8,912 nt of DNA from Chthoniobacter flavus (GCA_945903555.1 CAMDOJ010000070.1:1-8912), one strand, 5' to 3'. Shown: positions 1 to 5,055, numbered from the stretch's first letter. Made by a program: numbers and translations. Notes: a model not told the origin generated them from the letters alone.

Positions 1-45
1 CGCCAAAACCAATCCTCCAGTACCCATAAGTAATTTCTTAACCAT
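1..45 (-). CDS. 5' end of a minus-strand gene with signal-peptide-like N-terminus (partial)
   Basis: Reading the minus strand from the ATG at 45-43 gives MVKKLLMGTGGLVLA and then runs off the left edge. Two lysines followed by a hydrophobic run are typical of the n- and h-regions of a Sec signal peptide, so an exported or membrane protein is likely. A second in-frame ATG at 27-25 is an alternative start. No clear Shine-Dalgarno precedes the ATG, which is also true of several other genes in this window. The gene would be divergent from tRNA-Arg, about 130 bp away. Only 15 codons are visible, so the product cannot be named and chance cannot be excluded. Confidence 0.4.
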   Translation of the reverse strand, partial: MVKKLLMGTGGLVLA

Positions 46-174
46 GACGGAAATTGTGAGAGGGCGATTCGAGAAAGGCAATGGCCATTGCAGTCAAGGA
101 TGTCCCCCCACAAAAGAGTTTTGCGTTTGTTGTTTGATTTTTCCGATCACCTGTTTGACACTGCTATTCATTCA

Positions 175-248
175 GCACCCGTAGCTCAATTGGATAGAGT
201 GCCGGCCTCCGAAGCCGTAGGTTGTGGGTTCGACCCCCGCCGGGTGCA
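175..248 (+). tRNA. tRNA-Arg, anticodon CCG
   Basis: A full cloverleaf folds. The acceptor stem GCACCCG (175-181) pairs perfectly with CGGGTGC (241-247), with discriminator A248. The D-stem is GCTC/GAGT with GG in the loop. The anticodon loop CTCCGAA (207-213) places CCG at 209-211, reading the Arg codon CGG. The T-arm contains the TTCGA motif in a GTGGG/CCCGC stem. The first anticodon-stem pair would be C202 with U218, a mismatch, while the other four pairs are good. The 3' CCA is not encoded and would be added after transcription. TTGACA at 155-160 lies too near the gene to be its -35 box, so no promoter is assigned. Confidence 0.95.
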
Positions 249-400
249 GTTTCCTCCCAACCGCGTAGCAAGATGAATAAACCAGATTGTTCACACTGAT
301 CGAAGTGGAGAGGAATATTTTTGATTCTCAGATCCCCGAGTTCAGCCATTTTTTTTATTCCTGCGAGTTGGGAATTTCAAAAATGATCTGTTGTTTAGGA

Positions 401-430
401 TTGCGGGCGAGGGGACGAGCATTATATGAT
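401..430 (+). promoter_or_regulatory. Candidate promoter of tRNA-Leu
   Basis: TATGAT at 425-430 matches the sigma-70 -10 consensus at 5 of 6 positions and ends 13 bp before the tRNA gene, a normal distance for a tRNA start site. TTGCGG at 401-406 is a weak -35 candidate with an 18-bp spacer. The G+C-rich stretch between the -10 box and the gene could act as a stringent discriminator. This is a motif match only. Confidence 0.4.
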
Positions 431-443
431 GTCCGCTTCAGTT

Positions 444-525
444 GCCGGCGTGGCGGAATTGGCAGACGCGCGCGACTCAAAATCGCGTATCTTACGATGT
501 GTCGGTTCGATCCCGACCGCCGGTA
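444..525 (+). tRNA. tRNA-Leu, anticodon CAA
   Basis: The acceptor stem GCCGGCG (444-450) pairs with CGCCGGT (518-524) including a terminal G-U, and the discriminator is A525. The D-arm contains the Leu-type GGCGGAATTGGCAGACGC pattern. The anticodon stem CGCGA/TCGCG closes a CTCAAAA loop with anticodon CAA, reading the Leu codon TTG. A long variable arm before the T-arm marks it as a class II tRNA. The T-stem GTCGG/CCGAC closes the TTCGATC loop. CCA is not encoded. It lies 195 bp after tRNA-Arg in the same orientation but appears to have its own promoter. Confidence 0.95.
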
Positions 526-527
526 GT

Positions 528-549
528 CCCACCTTATTTTCGAGGTGGG
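528..549 (+). terminator. Hairpin just after tRNA-Leu, possible terminator or processing signal
   Basis: CCCACCT (528-534) and AGGTGGG (543-549) form a perfect 7-bp stem with an 8-nt loop, starting 2 nt after the discriminator base of tRNA-Leu. The position fits a tRNA terminator, but no T-tract follows on either strand, so it is not a canonical intrinsic terminator. It may also protect or guide processing of the precursor tRNA 3' end. Confidence 0.45.
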
Positions 550-594
550 GGATCGTTTACTCGTCTCTCGACGCTTTTTGGGCGTTAAATCCAA

Positions 595-915
595 TCATGG
601 TTGGTCGGGGGTGGATGCATTGAAAAGGAGGAGGGCGGCGTCCACTGTATCTTGGCGGATTCTGGTGCGGAGGAATCGTGTGTCTTCGGATTCGCCGGGT
701 TGGGTCGGACCAAGAACAATGTGGCTGGCTTTGATGGGGCCGGGAGCGTTTTGTTCGGCAAAATGATCTTTCAGTGAGCTCAATGCATCGGGGCAGGCTG
801 GATTGCCCTCGCGGACTTCCTCGGCGAAAGCGTTGACTGCGGCGTCGGTTCCACAATCGTAGTGGCGGAGGGTATAGAGGAAATCAAAGGCGTCGACTGC
901 ACTTGACTTGATCAA
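595..915 (-). pseudogene. Coding fragment of unknown function, probably lacking its 5' end
   Basis: The minus strand carries 106 open codons ending at TGA 597-595, with codon choice that looks protein-coding (mostly C or G in third positions). The only possible start is a TTG at 915-913: the frame contains no ATG at all and is closed by TGA at 921-919. Near the N-terminus it reads AVDAFDFLYTLRHYDCG and later PGPIKASHIVLGPTQPGESED. It has no signal peptide or membrane helix. I do not recognise the family. The abrupt start, within 25 bp of the toxin-antitoxin pair on the other strand, suggests that this is the 3' part of a gene whose 5' end was lost when that pair arrived. A genuine TTG-initiated small protein remains possible. 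Confidence 0.5.
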
Positions 916-930
916 CTTTCAGACTAACAT
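903..930 (+). promoter_or_regulatory. Candidate vapBC promoter with internal palindrome (leaderless start)
   Basis: TTGACT (903-908) and TAACAT (925-930) are separated by 16 bp and resemble -35 and -10 boxes. Transcription would begin near 937, essentially at the antitoxin ATG at 938, so the mRNA would be leaderless. This fits the absence of a Shine-Dalgarno. Between the boxes lies the 8-bp palindrome TTGATCAA (908-915), a plausible operator half, since VapBC complexes normally repress their own promoter. Motif evidence only. Confidence 0.4.
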
Positions 931-937
931 GTCGACC

Positions 938-1186
938 ATGAGGACTTTGAATGTCGCCGAAGCCAAAACCCATTTTTCCAGTCTGGTCGATGAGGCCGAG
1001 GAGGGTTCGACCATCTTGATTTGCCGACGCAATATCCCCGTAGCACAACTCACACCACATTACAAAAAAGACTCCGCCAAGCGCCATCAAACCAAAATCG
1101 GTTGGGCCAAAAGTAGTGGCATTTCCATCCACGGCAACCTCACTGAACCTGCCCTGCCGGAATCTGCGTGGGACATGCTTCGATGA
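938..1186 (+). CDS. vapB: Type II antitoxin, Phd/YefM (VapB-like) family
   Basis: The 82-residue product begins MRTLNVAEAKTHFSSLVDEA, the hallmark Phd/YefM fold: a short beta strand, the 'AEAK..FS.LVdea..G' helix pair, and then the strand ILICRRNIPVAQL. This N-terminal half (about residues 1-42) dimerises and binds operator DNA. The C-terminal half (about 43-82, ending ESAWDMLR) should be the flexible segment that wraps and blocks the toxin. The ATG at 938 is chosen because the family motif starts at once there; an in-frame ATG at 929 would add MST and a TTG at 908 ten residues. It overlaps vapC by ATGA, so the two are translationally coupled. The usual role is to neutralise VapC and, with it, repress the operon. 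Confidence 0.88.
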   Translation: MRTLNVAEAKTHFSSLVDEAEEGSTILICRRNIPVAQLTPHYKKDSAKRHQTKIGWAKSSGISIHGNLTEPALPESAWDMLR

Positions 1187-1572
1187 ACCTCCTGCTTGAT
1201 ACTTGCGCGATTATCTATTTGGGAATTGACGACCCCTGTGTCACAGCCACAACACGCAGGTTGGTCCGCGACGCGGAGCGGATTTTCGTTTCCCCGATTT
1301 CCAGCGCCGAACTCGCCTGCCTTCAAGAACGAGGTCGCATCAAACTACCCGTTCACTGGAAACCTTGGTTCCGCGAGGCGATCGAAACGAATGGCTGGGA
1401 TGTCAAACCCATCACCCTCGAGATTATGGAGGAAGCCTACTCCCTGCCCGAGAGCTTCCATCCCGACCCCGCAGACCGCATCTTGACAGCCACCGCCCGC
1501 CGCGAGGATTTGGTTCTCCTGACCACCGACCGCAAACTTCTGGCCTACCCGCACCTCCAAGCACGCTGGTGA
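1183..1572 (+). CDS. vapC: VapC family toxin, PIN-domain ribonuclease
   Basis: The 129-residue product has the full PIN-domain acidic set: D6 in MNLLLDTCAII, E43 in SSAEL, D98 in DPADR and D116 in TTDRKL. These residues coordinate Mg2+ in an RNase that cuts RNA, in well-studied members tRNA or rRNA loops. The length is normal and no active-site residue is missing, so it looks functional. Its ATG overlaps the antitoxin TGA as ATGA, and the family motif begins exactly at this Met. A GTG at 1168 is a less likely start. The neighbouring antitoxin should hold it inactive. The actual RNA target cannot be read from the sequence. Confidence 0.92.
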   Translation: MNLLLDTCAIIYLGIDDPCVTATTRRLVRDAERIFVSPISSAELACLQERGRIKLPVHWKPWFREAIETNGWDVKPITLEIMEEAYSLPESFHPDPADRILTATARREDLVLLTTDRKLLAYPHLQARW

Positions 1573-1819
1573 GAAATTTCTCGCTGGTCCTTGCAGATAG
1601 GATTCGCGCCCGACCACTGTGCGCTCTCCAGATGGCGGGCAGATCCCACCTCATTTCACATTTTACAAAATCATACCCGAGCGACACACTCCTTCGTTCT
1701 GGTTCTCGCCCTGAGACATCAAGACAGGGATATTTGGTTGGCCCAAGTTTCCGCACTTTAGAAACATGGGAAATCACCAAGTGATACCAAAAGGGCCGCT
1801 TGCTTTTGAATTTGAGTAG

Positions 1820-1920
1820 AGGGGCACAGCGCGTCTCGCCTGTGTGCTGCGGTCTGCTCCTTTGGTTCCGATGGGCAGGGTGCGAGAAAGTAGACCAGTC
1901 TCCAAACGGCCGAGACGGCC
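1820..1920. repeat. REP-like palindromic block
   Basis: GGCACAGCGCGTCTCGCC at about 1822-1840, with CTGTGTGC next to it, can form an imperfect hairpin. Its CGTCTCG core (1832-1838) recurs inverted as CGAGACG (1911-1917) inside GGCCGAGACGGCC (1908-1920). The stretch between carries AGACCAGTCT. G+C-rich paired palindromes in intergenic DNA resemble bacterial REP/BIME elements. Only one copy lies in the window, so repetitiveness in the genome is inferred, not seen. Confidence 0.35.
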
Positions 1921-1970
1921 ATTCCCCCCTTTTCCGCTGCAAAGTCTAATTGCAAAGGGACAATGGTATA

Positions 1971-2002
1971 ATCTATGGACTTATTGCCATAATTCCATAG
2001 AT
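1971..2002. repeat. Long near-perfect palindrome (hairpin or operator)
   Basis: ATCTATGGA (1971-1979) is perfectly repeated inverted as TCCATAGAT (1994-2002). Within the loop, TTAT (1981-1984) pairs with ATAA (1989-1992) around TGCC, leaving a single C/T mismatch. The whole 32-nt unit can therefore fold into a 13-bp stem. It is A+T-rich and has no T-tract on either side, so it is not a terminator. TATAAT at 1967-1972 overlaps its left edge. It could be a protein-binding operator or the remnant of a mobile-element end. Confidence 0.5.
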
Positions 2003-2279
2003 CCAGAAGCTCAAAAAGGTAGGCGGGCATTGAATCAGTAGAGCTCTTAATCAATCATTCAGCTCCCTCTGGCTGGGGTCTATTTGCAAGGCGGCGGTTA
2101 GTGCTGTCGGAAGGCAGAGTTTTTAAATGGCGAACTGCTGAGGTTCCAGTATTTGCGGGTCTCTGAGCTTAAAATACGTCAATATGTGGGACTGACCTTT
2201 TCCGTGAGAGGACTGGACCCTTGGGTATGAAAAAAAGGTGGAGGCGTTTGACAACGGTGCGTTTGTGACAACAATAAGG

Positions 2280-3251
2280 ATGATGAATGATGAAGGACGC
2301 GATCGGGTTGAGGGAATGCTTTGGGGTCAATTTCTGGGCGATGCTATGTGCTTGGGCACTCATTGGATTTACAATTTGGAGGATTTGAAGACTTTTTATC
2401 CCGATTTGAAGGGCTTCGAGGAGCCTCGGGCCGGCCACTACCACGCTGGGAAGAAGCCCGGTGAGCTCACCCATTATGGCGAGGCGGCACTCGTGTTGCT
2501 CGAATCGGTTGCAGAAAACGATGGCTTGGACGTCGCGGATTATGGTCAGCGATTTTTCAGTCATTTTGCCTCACCCGACTATCGGGGCTACTTGGATTCC
2601 GCAACGCGGGGCACGATTGAAAATGCGAAGCTCGATGCCGCTGGATTGCCACCCGAGAGTTTCAATTACCAAGCGGGTGCGGACGACGATCAACTGGCCA
2701 CGGCCACGAGTCTTGCCCCGGTGGTCGCCCGTTACTGGAATTCCCCCGTTCTGGTTCAGCAAGTGGAACGTGTCACCCGCGTCCGCCAAAACCACCCGCG
2801 AAGTGTCGTTTACATGCAGGTGTATGCGCAGATCCTGGCCGAACTTTTAGCTGGAACAGACCTGCACAGCGCGATCCACCGTGTGCAAGAAAGCGCTGGG
2901 AAAAATCCCGATTTCGGCGACGAGCTGGCACAGCGGTTTAAGGATGTCTTTGAGCGCAAGCACTTGAGCACAACCGAAGCCACAGCGCAGCTGGGTCAAT
3001 CCTGCCCGTTGAAAAACAGTTTTCCATCCGCGCTACTGGCCGTGGTGCAGACGCCTGATGATTTTGCAGAAACTCTTTTGCGTGTCCTTGCGGCTGGAGG
3101 TGACAACGCCGGCCGAGCCGCCATCGCCGGAGCGATGCTGGGAGCCCATCTGGGTTTCCGCGCCATTCCAGATTCCCTGCGTCAGCAACTCGTCGCTAAA
3201 GACCGGATCGCCAAAGCGGTGGCAATGATTCTTAAGTCGATGAGTTCTTAA
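2280..3251 (+). CDS. ADP-ribosylglycohydrolase superfamily protein, J1-crystallin-like
   Basis: The 323-residue product spans a whole ADP-ribosylglycohydrolase (ARH, Pfam ADP_ribosyl_GH) fold. The N-terminal signature is GQFLGDAMCLGTHWIYN (16-32), then GELTHYGEAAL (61-71), a DDD cluster at 135-137 and GGDNAGRAAIAGAMLGAHLG (273-292). Classical ARH enzymes, which remove ADP-ribose from proteins using two Mg2+ ions, carry TDDT after the first motif and GGDxDT at the end. Here these are THYGE and GGDNAGR, the pattern of the J1-crystallin-like branch whose substrate is not established. A cytosolic location is expected, with no signal peptide. The start is uncertain: ATG 2280 or 2283 lies after AAGGA, and GTG 2238 would add 14 residues. 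It has no operon partner. Confidence 0.85.
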   Translation: MMNDEGRDRVEGMLWGQFLGDAMCLGTHWIYNLEDLKTFYPDLKGFEEPRAGHYHAGKKPGELTHYGEAALVLLESVAENDGLDVADYGQRFFSHFASPDYRGYLDSATRGTIENAKLDAAGLPPESFNYQAGADDDQLATATSLAPVVARYWNSPVLVQQVERVTRVRQNHPRSVVYMQVYAQILAELLAGTDLHSAIHRVQESAGKNPDFGDELAQRFKDVFERKHLSTTEATAQLGQSCPLKNSFPSALLAVVQTPDDFAETLLRVLAAGGDNAGRAAIAGAMLGAHLGFRAIPDSLRQQLVAKDRIAKAVAMILKSMSS

Positions 3252-3473
3252 AAACTGCCTGTGGAGTGAACCCTCACATCTCTCGGTCTCTGTGTTCAAG
3301 TTTCAGCATTTCAGCCTCCGCCCACCGCTCGCCATAACGACTCCGCAACCTCGCTTGACTTAGGGCTTGAATCTAAAAAAGTGAAGAGAAATCCAAACTG
3401 ACCAGAATGGCGCTAACTTAAGCTCGTTTTAGGCTGTTTCCTTGGGTTTTTGGAGGGGGGTGATGAAAAAGTT
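3252..3473. other. Gene-free spacer after the ADP-ribosylglycohydrolase gene
   Basis: I find no gene, clear intrinsic terminator or credible promoter here. The part near 3278-3320 (CTCTCGGTCTCTGTGTTCAAG and CAGCATTTCAGCC) has the flavour of the simple-sequence intergenic repeats that dominate the next 500 bp. The segment 3340-3470 looks unremarkable. Confidence 0.4.
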
Positions 3474-3494
3474 GAAACCGGAAACCGGAAACTG
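3474..3494. repeat. Tandem heptamer array GAAACCG (array 1)
   Basis: Three consecutive 7-bp units are present, GAAACCG, GAAACCG and GAAACTG, continuing into GAAC. A 16-nt hairpin, GCCAGC-GGGC-GCTGGC (3503-3518), follows 8 bp later. The same heptamers recur in the order CTG, CCG, CCG at 3858-3878. Confidence 0.85.
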
Positions 3495-3604
3495 GAACAC
3501 ATGCCAGCGGGCGCTGGCTGGGTAGCCTGCCGAAGGCGGCGACATGAGAGGGAAGCGAAGGAGGCAAACCGGAACGGAAGTGGCGGGTGGCGATGCAAAC
3601 CTGG

Positions 3605-3638
3605 AAGGTGAAAGGTAGAAAGGTAGAAAGGTGAAAGG
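3605..3638. repeat. Tandem AAAGGT(A)G array
   Basis: Five AAGG cores are spaced 7, 8, 8 and 7 bp apart (starts 3605, 3612, 3620, 3628, 3635), separated by TGA or TAGA. It directly precedes the first copy of the 63-bp element at 3643. Confidence 0.8.
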
Positions 3639-3642
3639 CGGG

Positions 3643-3705
3643 GGTCCTTCTACGCGCTTTGCGTCTCCGTCGTGATGCAGTGGCGAAAGCGGAGATTTTG
3701 GATTT
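3643..3705. repeat. 63-bp element, copy 1
   Basis: This copy starts GGTCCTTCTACGCGCTTTGC and ends GAGATTTTGGATTT. It matches 3888-3950 at 59 of 63 positions without gaps. Within it, TCTCCG and CGGAGA form inverted arms, and CGCTTT can alternatively pair with AAAGCG, so it can fold as RNA or single-stranded DNA. Its end merges into a TTTTGGA heptamer array. Confidence 0.85.
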
Positions 3706-3716
3706 TGGATTTTGGA
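3696..3716. repeat. Tandem heptamer array TTTTGGA
   Basis: Three perfect units of TTTTGGA lie end to end and continue as TTGG. Looser copies (ATTTTGGATGATGGATTTTGGG) follow at about 3784-3805. Confidence 0.85.
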
Positions 3717-3857
3717 TTGGCAGATGAAGAATCCTGAACTGTGGGTTGTCGCAAAGACTGCAACAGGGGGGGAGGGTAAGAGAATTTTGGATGATGGATT
3801 TTGGGTGAATTTTAGACAGGAGGACAGAATTAACAGGAAGGAGGTGAAGAAAAACCT

Positions 3858-3878
3858 GAAACTGGAAACCGGAAACCG
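3858..3878. repeat. Tandem heptamer array GAAACCG (array 2)
   Basis: Units GAAACTG, GAAACCG and GAAACCG run end to end and continue as GAAA. This is the second copy of the array at 3474 and precedes the second 63-bp element by 9 bp. Upstream, ACAGGAGGACAGAATTAACAGG (3817-3838) shows ACAG-based repetition of another type. Confidence 0.85.
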
Positions 3879-3887
3879 GAAAGGTGT

Positions 3888-3950
3888 GGTCCTCCTACGC
3901 GCTTTGCGTCTCCGGCGTGTTGCAGTGGCGAATGCGGAGATTTTGGATTT
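3888..3950. repeat. 63-bp element, copy 2
   Basis: A direct repeat of 3643-3705, offset by exactly 245 bp, with four substitutions and no gaps. One substitution (A to T in CGAAAGCG) breaks an alternative stem present in copy 1, while the TCTCCG/CGGAGA arms are kept. Confidence 0.85.
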
Positions 3951-3952
3951 AA

Positions 3953-3994
3953 TTCAGAATTCAAAATTCAAAATTGATCATTCAAAATTTCGCA
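3953..3994. repeat. Tandem heptamer array TTCAAAA
   Basis: Six successive 7-bp units are TTCAGAA, TTCAAAA, TTCAAAA, TTGATCA, TTCAAAA and TTTCGCA. The minus-strand pseudogene terminates inside this array: its TGA is the complement of TCA at 3982-3984. Confidence 0.8.
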
Positions 3995-4302
3995 ACCTGT
4001 GCGCGGCCTTGGTCGGTGAGGCTGTATTTTTGTAGGCGGCTGATCGGTTTTTCGGGAATGGTGCTCTCGATGAGGCCGGCGGCGAGGATCGGAGGTGCGA
4101 GGGAATCCATGCGGGAGAAGGCGAAGTATTTTTTGCCGAGGTCTTTAAGCGATGCGCCGATATGGTAGAGCGTTTGGCCGTCAAGAATAAGAAAACGGTC
4201 GTGGAAATCGGAATCCATATAGACCTCGATGGCGGGGTATTATTCGTTGTGTTTCCGGAGGTCAAGGTCGAGTTGGGGCGTTTTGGGCCGGTATGGTTTT
4301 CC
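3982..4302 (-). pseudogene. Remnant of a phospholipase D-like protein (C-terminal region, ORF6N-associated type)
   Basis: On the minus strand, codons from 4302 read KTPQLDLDLRKHNE, then a TAA stop at 4242-4240, then YPAIEVYMDSDFHDRFLILD and YHIGASLKDLGKKYFAFSRM, ending at TGA 3984-3982. The HDRFLILDG...YHIGASLKDLGKK...AF pattern is one I associate with the C-terminal PLD-like part of accessory DNA-binding proteins, often ORF6N/KilA-N types; that family link is from memory. The residue expected at the TAA is Gln (HNxQYP), so a CAA-to-TAA change is likely. Upstream of 4302 the frame has further stops and no family motif, so the N-terminal part is gone. An independent 78-residue product from ATG 4218 is conceivable but unlikely. 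Confidence 0.65.
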
Positions 4303-4370
4303 ATGCAAAAATCACGATTGCGTCGCGGAAAATGCGGGGTAGGTTGGAAGTTGTGAGGCGTTTTTTTCAC

Positions 4371-4757
4371 ATGGTTCGTTTTCCGTTTGTCGCCCTCGTT
4401 TTTGCGGGGTGGCTTGTCGCCTCGAACCACTGCGCTCTTTCTTCGTTGATCGAGGCCCGTTCGGAAAAACACATTTGCTGTAAAAAGGATCCTGCAACTC
4501 AGACCGGCAAATCCTGTGCCGAAAAATGCTGCAAAGCGCTCTCGGTTCCGATCCCCGAGGTTCAAGCCCTGCCCACTGGTCCTTCCTGCAATGGTCTCCT
4601 TGCGTTTCAGGATCACCCTTCAGACATGACTTGGACTCATGGGCCATGCGTGTTGGTGTCGGGACCCGCGCCGCCAGATCTTACGACTTCTTTTTTTATT
4701 GAGCACATCTTGGGTTCGAACCATCAAGCGATGGCTCCCCCGGTTTTTGTTGTCTGA
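4371..4757 (+). CDS. Small secreted Cys-rich protein heading the copper locus
   Basis: The 128-residue product starts MVRFPFVALVFAGWLVASNH, a signal peptide or single N-terminal anchor, followed by NHCAL at 19-23. The next part is Cys-rich: C36-C37, C49 and C53-C54 in HICCKK and CAEKCCK, with C73 and C93 later, plus several His and Met. Paired cysteines on an exported protein immediately before a YHS protein and a Cus pump suggest binding of Cu(I)/Ag(I) in the periplasm. That is inference: I know of no named family. The ATG at 4371 is chosen because the signal peptide begins there; the upstream frame to 4293 is unlike a protein. No clear Shine-Dalgarno is present. The YHS gene follows after 61 bp. 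Confidence 0.72.
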   Translation: MVRFPFVALVFAGWLVASNHCALSSLIEARSEKHICCKKDPATQTGKSCAEKCCKALSVPIPEVQALPTGPSCNGLLAFQDHPSDMTWTHGPCVLVSGPAPPDLTTSFFIEHILGSNHQAMAPPVFVV

Positions 4758-4772
4758 TTCATTTATTCCATG

Positions 4773-4788
4773 CCCGCCACGATGCGGG
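4773..4788 (+). other. Small intergenic hairpin before the YHS gene
   Basis: CCCGC (4773-4777) and GCGGG (4784-4788) form a 5-bp G+C stem with a 6-nt loop in the 61-bp gap before the YHS gene. There is no T-tract, so it is more likely an mRNA-processing or stability element than a terminator. Confidence 0.3.
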
Positions 4789-4818
4789 ATTCAGTTCAAA
4801 AATCTCAATATCTCTCTT

Positions 4819-5049
4819 ATGAAAAAATCTTTTATTATTCTTCTACTGTCCTCGGCCGTATGCTGGGCCGGAAACTATTCTCTGACGACTTGCGTGGTTT
4901 CCGGGGAAAAACTCGGTGAAATGGGCGATCCCTATGTTTTCACTTATCAAGGCACTGAAGTCAAACTGTGCTGTGACCATTGCAAGGCGAAGTTCGACAA
5001 GAACCCTGCCAAGTTTATGGAAAAGCTGGCTCCCAAAGTGGTCAAATAA
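4819..5049 (+). CDS. Secreted YHS-domain metal-binding protein
   Basis: The 76-residue product has a signal peptide (MKKSFIILLLSSAVCWAG, about 1-18) and then a single YHS domain: C25 in LTTCVVSGEKLGEMGDP, the strand YVFTYQGTEVKLCC and the C51-C52-x-x-C55 cluster in CCDHCKAKFDKNPAKF. YHS domains resemble the TRASH metal-binding fold and occur in copper-transport proteins; C25, C51/C52 and C55 are the likely ligands. It probably acts in the periplasm as a buffer or shuttle for Cu(I)/Ag(I) for the adjacent pump. The ATG at 4819 is the only start that leaves a clean signal peptide. No Shine-Dalgarno is visible. A terminator-like hairpin follows 6 bp after the stop. Confidence 0.88.
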   Translation: MKKSFIILLLSSAVCWAGNYSLTTCVVSGEKLGEMGDPYVFTYQGTEVKLCCDHCKAKFDKNPAKFMEKLAPKVVK

Positions 5050-5055
5050 TCCCTT

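Larger units (their letters stand above)
1573..2279. other. Gene-free region with palindromes, between vapC and the ADP-ribosylglycohydrolase gene
   Basis: I see no credible gene here: open frames on both strands lack family motifs, and one of them is translated repeat DNA. It holds the palindrome GAGAAATTTCTC on the vapC stop codon (1571-1582), flanked by CGCTGGT on both sides, a small ATCAC-CAA-GTGAT hairpin at 1773-1785, a REP-like block at 1820-1920 and a long hairpin at 1971-2002. Between 2040 and 2237 I see nothing identifiable beyond the expected upstream region of the next gene. Confidence 0.6.

Noticed and set aside
155..160. TTGACA as -35 box for tRNA-Arg
   Set aside because: It lies 14 bp before the mature tRNA 5' end, so the matching -10 box would fall inside the gene.
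501..525. Integration site (att duplication) at the 3' end of tRNA-Leu
   Set aside because: I looked for a second copy of the GGTTCGATCCCGACC segment in the window and found none, and there is no integrase gene.
571..585. ACGC-TTTTTGG-GCGT hairpin as terminator of the minus-strand fragment
   Set aside because: The stem is only 4 bp and no T-tract follows in either direction.
1571..1582. GAGAAATTTCTC palindrome on the vapC stop codon as operator
   Set aside because: A 12-bp palindrome alone at the 3' end of the operon, with no promoter nearby, is not enough; noted in the spacer entry only.
1424..1942. Long open frame on the minus strand overlapping vapC and the spacer
   Set aside because: It is antisense to a clear PIN-domain gene over its first part, has a Arg/Pro/Ser-heavy composition and shows no family motif.
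1758..2054. Open minus-strand frame of 98 codons in the spacer
   Set aside because: It runs through the palindromes and the REP-like block, has no recognisable motif, and its TTG start resembles that of 595-915 only over a few bases, which I take as coincidence.
3474..3994. Possible CRISPR array
   Set aside because: The units are 7-8 bp and mostly contiguous, without 25-40 bp repeats or uniform unique spacers; the 63-bp element occurs only twice at 245-bp spacing.
3712..4035. Open plus-strand frame of 107 codons
   Set aside because: It is translated repeat DNA (KLETGNRK and QNSKFKIDHSKF-type text from the GAAACCG and TTCAAAA arrays), typical of spurious gene calls.
3978..4616. 212-codon minus-strand frame covering the PLD remnant and antisense to the Cys-rich gene
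   Set aside because: Its composition is biased to Pro, Ser, Thr and Arg, while the family motifs of the remnant lie in a different frame and the signal peptide and cysteines lie on the opposite strand.
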